Shown one piece after another: positions 1 through 5,829 of a stretch of DNA of 15,597 nucleotides (position 1 is the first letter of the stretch; every line of letters starts with the position of its first letter). The notes under the pieces are model-generated. The model was not told the DNA's origin. It made no database searches and saw nothing but the letters and a program-made list of their open reading frames with translations. This DNA comes from Prevotellaceae bacterium (GTDB lineage: Bacteria > Bacteroidota > Bacteroidia > Bacteroidales > Paludibacteraceae): positions 1 through 15,597 of the forward strand of contig JAISXJ010000016.1 in the NCBI GenBank assembly GCA_031270565.1, written 5' to 3'. The position numbers were made by a program, and so were the translations under genes.

Positions 1-240
1 CTTTCTATTTCGGAATGGAATATTTTTGCGCAAGCAAGTTATCCTTTTTCTCCGCGATTGAACGGCTCGCTGTCAGGAATGTACTTTGTTGATGCAAAGT
101 CGTTTTATGCAGGTTTTTCACTTGATTTTTCCGTGCTGGAAAATTTGGATTTATCGCTAATTTCGCAATATTTTTATACCGTAAAACCAATAGAAATGCA
201 CGCTGTTTTCGCCTTTGTTCGGCTAAAATATTCGTTTTAG
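1..240 (+). CDS. C-terminal fragment of an outer-membrane beta-barrel-like protein (5' truncated by window edge)
   Basis: The frame is open from base 1 to a TAG stop at 238-240, giving 79 residues of a gene that begins outside the window. The fragment alternates hydrophobic and polar residues with many aromatics, as in short beta strands (for example FAQASYPF, FYAGFSLDF and AVFAFVRLKYSF), and it ends in Phe. An aromatic last residue on an amphipathic final strand is the usual signature of outer-membrane barrels handled by the BAM complex. No specific family can be named from this tail; a porin or the barrel of a transport-related protein are both possible. An internal TTG at 58 is not a credible start because the frame continues upstream. 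Confidence 0.6.
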   Translation, partial: LSISEWNIFAQASYPFSPRLNGSLSGMYFVDAKSFYAGFSLDFSVLENLDLSLISQYFYTVKPIEMHAVFAFVRLKYSF

Positions 241-548
241 AAAAAACAGAACTCTACATTTTGTAGAAACAAAAAAGATATTGAATGAACGTCGTCCGGT
301 TACCACTCAAAATGTACGACTGTAGCGTGCGGTTGTTAGCGATTTATTGTGTGAAAATTTGTTTACAAAATAAATTTGCCCCTTTCCTGTTACTTTTGTA
401 GTGCAGGTAACAAGTACAGAGCTGTCGGGGTTTTAATTTTCTGACCCGTCTTTTCGTATTCAGTACGCAACCGTTCATAATCCTTGAAAGAATGAACAAT
501 AAACGCCGCAAGGCACGCAAAAATATTTTTCACTAAAAACTACACTCT

Positions 549-581
549 AATAACTAATAACTAAAAAAAGTATTATCTTTG
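549..581 (+). promoter_or_regulatory. Putative Bacteroidota promoter (-7 TATCTTTG) behind two AATAACT heptamers
   Basis: TATCTTTG at 574-581 matches the Bacteroidota primary-sigma -7 consensus TAnnTTTG. I see no TTG at the expected -33 distance. It follows two tandem AATAACT units (549-562) and CTAAAAAAAG, the same arrangement found upstream of 2769. It is the best promoter candidate for the surface-protein gene at 962, which would give a leader of roughly 370 bases. Confidence 0.45.
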
Positions 582-866
582 CCCCGTTCTTATAAACATC
601 TAAAATCAACTCAAAGCGATGCTTACATCTGGTATTCTATATTTACCATTTTTGCTGTTTAGACGGTTTAACCGGCTAAAAGTAAGCTCGTTACAAAAGC
701 CCCCCCCCGCATTCGCCTTAACTCCTTGTATTCAAGGGCTTATCATTTATTAAAAACTTTTAGATTACTGGTTATCAGCGCGAAGTCTTTTTGCGTCTTT
801 TCATCATATACATATATAACGGCAATCTTCCGAAATGGTCGGGAGGGTTGCCGCTGTCTGTTTTAT

Positions 867-910
867 TACACAGAGTTACACGGAAAAACTCACAGAGAGA
901 CACAGAGGAA
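867..910. repeat. ACACAGAG-type intergenic repeat
   Basis: The words ACACAGAG, ACACGGA, CACAGAGA and ACACAGAGG follow one another just upstream of the surface-protein gene. I recall purine-rich CACAGAG strings of this kind as dispersed intergenic repeats in Bacteroidota-like genomes; that is memory, not a search. The function is unknown. Confidence 0.4.
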
Positions 911-961
911 TAAAAACAAAACAACGATTATTATTTGATTCACAATTTAAATATTACTGTT

Positions 962-2575
962 ATGAAAACTAATCTTTTTCTTTTCGCTGCGCTCACAGCA
1001 GCATTTTTAAGCGTCGCCTCTTTTGCTGCGGCGCAGGTAACTATTGGCGGTAGCGACTTGCCAAAAGCGGGGACTATTGTAGATTTGAATCCGCAAAACG
1101 GCGTTAAGGGTGGGCTGGCGCTCTCAAATGTAAGTTTAACCGATTTGGAAAAGATTCCTGTCGGCGATAACCTCTTTCCGGGTATTGACGGAACAAATGA
1201 CAATGTAAATTCGAACCTTACAGGCGCTATCGTTTGGAATACGAATGACAATTTACTAATCAATGGCGACGGTCTCTACCTCTGGGACGGCAACAAATGG
1301 AATTATATTGGTGGCAGCGACGGACTGCCTACTCCTCTGGCTGCCGTAATCATTATGCCCGACACTGACAACGGTACTCACTATGGCTCCATTACGTTCA
1401 CAATAACGAAACCTGCCGATGAAAGGTGGGGGGGCTCTTATTGGAGCTCGCTGTCCAGCGCTAATATTACGGCTTACAGGAACAATATTGAGATTCCTAC
1501 CGTAGAGGCAGATTTCAAACCTGGCGGCTCGGATGATTATACCTATACAATATCTTCAGCAACAGATGTCAATCAGCCGAATACGTATATTGTTGTATCA
1601 GGAAAAGTTAATGGCGTAGATATAACAACTGCAACTTCCGGCAATGTTACCCTTAAAAATACGGTTATTGAAAACACGCTTACTCTGGCCGGTATTTGGT
1701 GCTTTAACGTCGCTGATGCGAATACGAAGCTTGGCAGTTTGAATTCTTATGACTATACGATATCCGGTACTGTTACCGACGGCAGTATCAGCAGTGTTGT
1801 TTGGAGTTATACGGAAACCAGTACGGTAAAAACATTCACGCCAGACGGCAGCGGCGCTGGCAGCAAAGTTTCTGTCACGTATGACGACTATAACAAAATT
1901 TCGGCAGGAACCACCGTTACCATTACCGCTACGGTGAAGTTAACGGGCAATGACGGAAGCATTAATACTGTTACTTTAACAAGAACTGTTAAGTGTCAGG
2001 GTACATACTGTTGCAAAGGATTACTTGTTCCCAATGGAGCGTATAACCAACATACCGATTATGATATCGTTCATACGAATGTCTCAGACGATTCGCAAAG
2101 GCTTCATGTGTTGTCAAATTGGACATCCGGTAAAGCCGGTAAGGATTTGTGTTATTATTATCGGGATGCTTCTACTGGCATCATGACTGGTACGGCTGCT
2201 GGTACTATATGTACAGGTACAGGTGTTGACGCCACCGATAAAAGTGCTGGAGGATGGCGCTTGCCCAATATAGCGGAATTGGCAGTTCTTGGAATAGTAG
2301 TGTCAACCAGTGGAGAAGGAGGTGTGGTAAATAAAGGTATCGGCAATCAATCAGAGGTAACTGCGAAAGCAGATGACTATCTTCCTGCCGAAAGTACTAC
2401 GATAGAGGGTACTGTGAAGAATCTGCTCATTAATCGACATTGGAGCAGTACGAAGAGGAATAGTGGGGCTTGCTGGCTCTGGCTCTACGAACCCACCAAC
2501 AGACGTCCGGGTTACCTTTCTTGCGACAACACCACCTACCAACACCACGTGCGGTGTGTGCGGACTATGGAGTGA
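962..2575 (+). CDS. Secreted DUF1566/Lcl-C (C-type-lectin-like) surface protein, putative DGR target
   Basis: A 537-residue protein, starting at ATG 962. The in-frame TTG at 935 is rejected because ATG 962 opens directly into a signal peptide (residues 1-24, cleavage near AAA|Q25). The mature N-terminus (QVTIGGSDLPKAGTIVDLN) matches a module common on Bacteroidales surface proteins and ends around 'GLYLWDGNKWNYIG'. Residues ~120-365 look like two Ig-like or beta-sandwich segments rich in Thr, Ser and Val. Residues ~370-537 are a DUF1566 / Fibrobacter-major-paralogue-type domain: GWRLPN at 431-436, HWSST at 493-497, and VRCVR near the end. This fold is C-type-lectin-like. The last ~45 codons differ in codon use from the rest of the gene (see the variable-region entry). 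A G7 run sits in codons for RWGG (1428-1434). It probably stands alone: a hairpin follows and the next gene has its own promoter. The ligand is unknown. Confidence 0.8.
   Translation: MKTNLFLFAALTAAFLSVASFAAAQVTIGGSDLPKAGTIVDLNPQNGVKGGLALSNVSLTDLEKIPVGDNLFPGIDGTNDNVNSNLTGAIVWNTNDNLLINGDGLYLWDGNKWNYIGGSDGLPTPLAAVIIMPDTDNGTHYGSITFTITKPADERWGGSYWSSLSSANITAYRNNIEIPTVEADFKPGGSDDYTYTISSATDVNQPNTYIVVSGKVNGVDITTATSGNVTLKNTVIENTLTLAGIWCFNVADANTKLGSLNSYDYTISGTVTDGSISSVVWSYTETSTVKTFTPDGSGAGSKVSVTYDDYNKISAGTTVTITATVKLTGNDGSINTVTLTRTVKCQGTYCCKGLLVPNGAYNQHTDYDIVHTNVSDDSQRLHVLSNWTSGKAGKDLCYYYRDASTGIMTGTAAGTICTGTGVDATDKSAGGWRLPNIAELAVLGIVVSTSGEGGVVNKGIGNQSEVTAKADDYLPAESTTIEGTVKNLLINRHWSSTKRNSGACWLWLYEPTNRRPGYLSCDNTTYQHHVRCVRTME
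2438..2575 (+). other. Putative DGR variable region (VR) at the 3' end of the DUF1566 gene
   Basis: The segment runs from the HWSST codons to the stop codon. Between 2471 and 2548, 16 of 26 codons end in C (TGC, CTC, TAC, CCC, ACC, AAC, GAC and CAC), whereas in the preceding 62 codons (2252-2437) only 8 do. In a DGR, AAC codons in the template are randomised at the A positions and appear as NNC in the target, which produces exactly this bias. The segment is flanked by conserved WSST and VRCVR blocks, as in known C-type-lectin-fold targets, and ends in GC-rich sequence (GTGCGG twice) where an initiation-of-mutagenic-homing site would lie. No template repeat, Avd or reverse transcriptase gene is present in this window, so the assignment is inferred. 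Confidence 0.5.
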
Positions 2576-2602
2576 TTTTGCAATCACAGTTGAACTAACA
2601 CA

Positions 2603-2628
2603 AAAAGCCTCCAGCGATGGGGGCTTTT
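2603..2628 (+). terminator. Hairpin with GCGA loop after the DUF1566 gene (terminator, possible DGR cruciform)
   Basis: AAAAGCCTCCA (2603-2613) pairs with TGGGGGCTTTT (2618-2628) around the loop GCGA: 11 pairs, one of them T-G. It starts 27 bases after the stop. The A-rich left arm and T-rich right arm suit a factor-independent terminator. DGR targets such as phage BPP-1 also need a hairpin with a four-base loop just downstream of the VR, so this structure could serve that role. Confidence 0.65.
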
Positions 2629-2632
2629 GTTT

Positions 2633-2758
2633 AGTTTTCAGTTATCAGTGCTTGGTTCTTTTTATAGCGCCTCCAAAAAAGACTTAACCAAATTCTCGCA
2701 TTATCGCGTTTCTACTATTTGTTTTTCATTATTCACTACACTTTGAAAACTGATAACT
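2633..2758. repeat. Heptanucleotide repeats AGTTNTC in the intergenic region
   Basis: Two head-to-tail heptamers, AGTTTTC and AGTTATC, lie at 2633-2646. Two more, in the opposite orientation, lie at 2745-2758 (plus-strand GAAAACTGATAACT). The space between holds no gene. The same heptamer family recurs at 5638-5667 and, as AATAACT, at 549-562, so this is a dispersed intergenic repeat family. Confidence 0.6.
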
Positions 2759-2776
2759 AAAAAAAGCGTATCTTTG
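2742..2776 (+). promoter_or_regulatory. Bacteroidota promoter of the LOG / GH16-like / kdsA operon
   Basis: The -7 element TATCTTTG is at 2769-2776, and TTTG at 2742-2745 lies 23 bases upstream, long but possible for a -33 element. Transcription would start near 2783. The roughly 75-base leader contains a 13-codon frame (ATG 2784, stop 2823-2825) beginning almost at the predicted start site. It could be a leader peptide or chance. Confidence 0.6.
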
Positions 2777-2860
2777 CAGCCTAATGTTCAAGGCGGACTA
2801 TGCGCTTCTTGAAAAAACAGATTAAAAATGGTGCTGCCCTCTTAAAAAACATAATAACAG

Positions 2861-3415
2861 ATGACTATTTGCGTATTTTGTGCCTCCAATGATCAGGTAA
2901 GCGATTTGTTCCGGTCGGAAGCCCGGGCAATAGGACGATTTATTGCAGAAGAAGGGCATACTCTGGTCTATGGCGGAGCAACAGGCGGCTTGATGGACGT
3001 TGTAGCAAAGACAGTTATGGAGTTGCAGGGTAATGTTATCGGTGTTGTGCCAACATTAATTGTCGAAAAGGGACGCAAAAGCGATAATTTATCACAGCTC
3101 ATTGAGGTAAACTCGCTTAGCGAGCGTAAGGAATTGATGAAAAAACTTTCGGATCTCTTTGTGGTGTTGCCCGGTGGCTTCGGTACTTTTGATGAACTTT
3201 TTGACACCGTAGCGTCGGGTATGCTTGGCTATCACAACGGCACAACTCTGGTAGTCAACACCGACAACTATTTCGCGGGAACACTGGCACAGATAGACCG
3301 TATGGAACAGGAACATATCGGATACAATGCCAGAAAAAACAGGGTGCGATTCTTCCCGTCGGCGCAGGCATGTATCAAACATATAACAAACAAATATTAT
3401 ACAACTAACTGCTAA
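2861..3415 (+). CDS. LOG-family protein (TIGR00730, cytokinin riboside 5'-monophosphate phosphoribohydrolase type)
   Basis: 184 residues, Rossmann-like. The signature motifs are visible: GGATGGLMD at 38-46, ERK at 88-90, and PGGFGTFDE at 104-112 (family PGGxGTxxE). Family members hydrolyse N6-substituted or ordinary nucleoside 5'-monophosphates to base plus ribose 5-phosphate, and older annotations often call them 'lysine decarboxylase'. The length is typical for the single-domain form. It is cytosolic, with no signal peptide. ATG 2861 is the first ATG of the frame and starts directly at the conserved ICVFCAS strand. It leads a three-gene operon, with 13 bases to the next gene, under the promoter at 2742-2776. 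Its substrate here cannot be told from sequence, and its link to Kdo synthesis is by position only. Confidence 0.88.
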   Translation: MTICVFCASNDQVSDLFRSEARAIGRFIAEEGHTLVYGGATGGLMDVVAKTVMELQGNVIGVVPTLIVEKGRKSDNLSQLIEVNSLSERKELMKKLSDLFVVLPGGFGTFDELFDTVASGMLGYHNGTTLVVNTDNYFAGTLAQIDRMEQEHIGYNARKNRVRFFPSAQACIKHITNKYYTTNC

Positions 3416-3428
3416 TATCTTTAATCTT

Positions 3429-4766
3429 ATGAATTTATTTTGGAAACGGCTTTTTAGAACTCTTGAAAGTACGGCAAAGACCGAAGCCTATTATCAATCG
3501 CTCATCGAAGCACACAAACGCTATCACGTAGTAGCAAAGTCAAAAGAGCTGGAAGAATACAAACGGCTTTTTGAAATCGTCAAGTCATCAAAATTTAAGG
3601 AGCAAAAGAAGATCTGGGTCAACCGCAAGTATCGGGACACGCAAGAATATCGGGATATGCGCTCCTACAAACGCTATGCCGGCAGCGCCCATCTCAGGTT
3701 TTATTATGAAAATCTGGAGAATGAGGCATTAAAAGAGTTTCTGGATTTCAAAAAAACGAATAACTATAAAAAGTTAGGTATCCCCTCGGAAGTGAAAAAA
3801 TCGCCCGACCTGAAACGGTTGAAAAAATATGAAAAATCTGCTGCCTACAAAAATTATACGCGTTTTCATAATTCGTATGTGGTGCAGGAGTTTGAGCGGT
3901 TGAAAGTCAAAATTGCCACAGAGGAGTTTCAGAAATCCAATGCTTTCTGGGAAAATTCCCGCAGATGGGAAACAACAGAAGAATATGCTGTAGAACATCG
4001 CTACTTTGCCCTTGCCGATAGCGCTGATATACAATTCTATTTGAACACCGACCCGAAGCAATTTTCGCAGTTGGATATTTTGCATCAGACATTCCGCGAC
4101 ACCTTTGATGGCAAAACGCTTGATACCGCCAGCTGGGAATCAAGATTTTACTACCCCAAAGAGGTATTGAAGCCCATCCACTCTTTTGCTAATGAAAAAC
4201 AGGCAAACACGGGCGGCAATAATCTGTCTGTGCAGGATAGCTGTCTGCGGATTGAAACCAGACAGGAGAAACATTCGGCAATAGCATGGGATGCAACTAA
4301 GGGTTTTACACAGAAAGAGTTTAACTATACTTCCGACATAGTTCATGGCAGAAATGCCGTCTATCAGAAAACGGGATTGTTCCGTGCGAAAATCCGCTTT
4401 GAGGGGACAAAGCCCACGCAGGCATTTTGTCTCAAAGGCGACGGTAAAACACCGCATATCAATATTTGCCTCTGCAACGGCAAATCCATTGAGGTGGGTG
4501 TGTTCTGGAAATCACGGAACGAAACAAAATACGTATCGCGCAAAATCACAGGCATCAAGCCTTCGGAATATTATATCTACACTCTCATCTGGACGTCTCG
4601 CCAACTGGTATGGTACATCAACAATCTGGAAGTATTTCGCACTTCCGAGGGTGTGCCCTCAGAGCCTGTTTATCCACAATTCAGTGCGTTTATACCTGAG
4701 AATCGAAAAGGTGGCGCAGGATGTTTGAAAGTCGATTGGATAGAAGTATATTCAAAAAATAAATAA
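3429..4766 (+). CDS. GH16-like jelly-roll protein with altered catalytic motif and N-terminal helical repeats
   Basis: 445 residues, no signal peptide. Residues 1-~220 are highly charged (Lys, Glu, Arg, Tyr) and predicted helical. They contain degenerate repeats in which a Tyr-rich helix leads to AGSAHLRFYYE (about residues 92-102) and ADSADIQFYLN (about 197-207). Residues ~225-445 resemble a GH16/laminarinase jelly roll: 'FRDTFDGKTLDTASWES' near the start, 'YYIYTLIWTSRQLVWYINN' late, and 'LKVDWIEVYS' at the end. At the place of the GH16 catalytic ExDxxE the sequence reads HINICL (343-348), so nucleophile, helper Asp and acid/base are His, Asn and Leu. It is therefore probably not a glycosidase and may bind glycan or serve structurally. 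It lies 13 bases after the LOG gene and 6 bases before kdsA, so co-expression with Kdo synthesis is likely. Lack of a signal peptide suggests a cytoplasmic location unless it is exported another way. Confidence 0.7.
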   Translation: MNLFWKRLFRTLESTAKTEAYYQSLIEAHKRYHVVAKSKELEEYKRLFEIVKSSKFKEQKKIWVNRKYRDTQEYRDMRSYKRYAGSAHLRFYYENLENEALKEFLDFKKTNNYKKLGIPSEVKKSPDLKRLKKYEKSAAYKNYTRFHNSYVVQEFERLKVKIATEEFQKSNAFWENSRRWETTEEYAVEHRYFALADSADIQFYLNTDPKQFSQLDILHQTFRDTFDGKTLDTASWESRFYYPKEVLKPIHSFANEKQANTGGNNLSVQDSCLRIETRQEKHSAIAWDATKGFTQKEFNYTSDIVHGRNAVYQKTGLFRAKIRFEGTKPTQAFCLKGDGKTPHINICLCNGKSIEVGVFWKSRNETKYVSRKITGIKPSEYYIYTLIWTSRQLVWYINNLEVFRTSEGVPSEPVYPQFSAFIPENRKGGAGCLKVDWIEVYSKNK

Positions 4767-4772
4767 TTTAAT

Positions 4773-5627
4773 TTGAACAGTTATTTTCTTCCAGCTAAAT
4801 CCATTAACGTATCAGACCGCTTTTCCATAGGCGGGCAACAGCGTTTTGCACTTATCGCGGGACCGTGCGTCATCGAAAGTGAAGCGATGATTTTGCACAC
4901 CGCCGAGTCCCTGAAACGTATCTGCGAGAAGCTAAACATAGATTTGATTTTTAAGTCATCGTATGATAAAGCCAATCGTACATCGGGACAGTCAAGGCGT
5001 GGTATCGGCATGAGAAAAGGGTTGGAAGTATTGCATAAGGTCAAAGAGTTGTTCGATTTGCCGCTTCTTACCGATGTGCACGAGACGTGGCAATGTAACG
5101 AGGTGGCGCAGGTGGTGGACATTTTACAGATACCGGCATTTCTCTGTCGGCAGACCGATCTGTTGCTGGCTGCTGCCGCCACAGGGAAGATTGTCAATGT
5201 CAAAAAAGGACAGTTTCTGGCGCCATGGGATATGCGTCAGGTGGTTGAGAAGTTTGAACTGAATGGATACTCACAACTGTTGCTCTGCGAAAGAGGCACA
5301 ACGTTTGGTTATAACAATCTGGTTGTTGACTTCACAGGACTGCAACAGATGCGCATGTTTGGTTATCCTGTGGTGTTTGACGCCACTCATTCGGTGCAAC
5401 AGCCGGGTGGAAACGGCTCATCCACAGGTGGCAATCGTGCAATGATACCCTATTTGCTTAATGCTGCTCTGGCGGTGGGGGTGGATGCCGTTTTTGCAGA
5501 AGTACATCCCAATCCCGACGAAGCATGGTCTGACGCTCCCAATCAACTGCGGTTAGATACGCTTGAATCAATTCTGATGCATGCCATTCGGATTGATGCC
5601 ATTACAAAAGAACGTTTTAAGCAGTGA
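4773..5627 (+). CDS. kdsA: 3-deoxy-8-phosphooctulonate synthase (Kdo-8-phosphate synthase)
   Basis: 284 residues. It condenses phosphoenolpyruvate with D-arabinose 5-phosphate to Kdo-8-phosphate, the first committed step to the Kdo of lipopolysaccharide, in the cytosol. Family blocks are clear: AGPCVIES (29-36), FKSSYDKANR, LLTDVHE, QIPAFLCRQTDLL, NVKKGQF, CERGTTFGYNNLVVD and AEVHPNPDEAWSDAPNQ. The metal-ligand set of the metal-dependent class is present: Cys32, His206, Glu243 and Asp254. Metal-independent enzymes have Asn in place of the Cys. The start is TTG at 4773: an in-frame stop lies at 4764-4766, and the first ATG is past the GPCVIES block. It lies 6 bases after the GH16-like gene. 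The partner kdsD starts 202 bases downstream. Confidence 0.95.
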   Translation: MNSYFLPAKSINVSDRFSIGGQQRFALIAGPCVIESEAMILHTAESLKRICEKLNIDLIFKSSYDKANRTSGQSRRGIGMRKGLEVLHKVKELFDLPLLTDVHETWQCNEVAQVVDILQIPAFLCRQTDLLLAAAATGKIVNVKKGQFLAPWDMRQVVEKFELNGYSQLLLCERGTTFGYNNLVVDFTGLQQMRMFGYPVVFDATHSVQQPGGNGSSTGGNRAMIPYLLNAALAVGVDAVFAEVHPNPDEAWSDAPNQLRLDTLESILMHAIRIDAITKERFKQ

Positions 5628-5637
5628 GAGCAGAATT

Positions 5638-5780
5638 AGTTATCAGTTTTCAGTTGTCAGTTATCAGATTTTAGAATTACGATTTACGATTTACGAATTA
5701 CGAATTGAGAAACAACTAAAATCTAAACTCTAAAAAAATATTATTCACTATTCGTTATTAACTATTCACTGCCAACTATG
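5638..5780. repeat. Intergenic heptanucleotide tandem repeats between kdsA and kdsD
   Basis: Four heptamers (AGTTATC, AGTTTTC, AGTTGTC, AGTTATC) occupy 5638-5665 and end in AG. A second set with the same 7-base period (TTACGAT, TTACGAT, TTACGAA, TTACGAA) occupies 5677-5704. AT-rich words such as ATTCACTATTCG and TTAACTATTCACTGCC follow to about 5780. No TAnnTTTG element is seen before kdsD, so kdsD is either read through from kdsA or uses a weaker promoter. The 5628-5829 gap holds no gene. Confidence 0.7.
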
Positions 5781-5829
5781 CCGAGTCGCGCAAAACGGCT
5801 AAAGTTATTAAAGAAATTAAATAATCGGT

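Larger units (their letters stand above)
241..961. other. Long non-coding stretch, repeat-rich leader of the DUF1566 gene
   Basis: No convincing gene is seen over about 720 bases. It holds a -7-like TACTTTTG at 391-398 without a matching -33 element, a second -7 element at 574-581, two AATAACT heptamers at 549-562, a run of nine C at 700-708, and an ACACAGAG-rich stretch near 867-910. A 44-codon frame starting at ATG 619 and ending at 753 runs through the C tract. It has no ribosome-binding site or family resemblance, so I do not call it. The stretch is unusually long for this otherwise compact window and is probably a mix of 5' leader and dispersed intergenic repeats. Confidence 0.6.

Noticed and set aside
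619..753. 44-codon plus-strand frame (ATG at 619) spanning the C9 tract
   Set aside because: No ribosome-binding site and unusual composition with a triple proline coded by the homopolymer; not distinguishable from chance.
726..938. 70-codon plus-strand frame ending just before the surface-protein gene
   Set aside because: TTG start, no recognisable protein pattern, and it runs through the CACAGAG repeat; probably chance.
940..1263. 107-codon minus-strand frame opposite the signal-peptide region
   Set aside because: Shadow of the secreted DUF1566 protein; no promoter or motif.
2438..2765. Search for a DGR template repeat next to the variable region
   Set aside because: Nothing downstream resembles the 2438-2575 segment and no reverse transcriptase frame is present in the window, so a local DGR is ruled out; only a remote one remains possible.
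4345..4728. 127-codon plus-strand frame
   Set aside because: Out-of-frame overlap of the GH16-like gene; that reading frame has the jelly-roll motifs.
5638..5706. Tandem repeats considered as a CRISPR array
   Set aside because: The units are 7 bases with no spacers; no cas genes are present.
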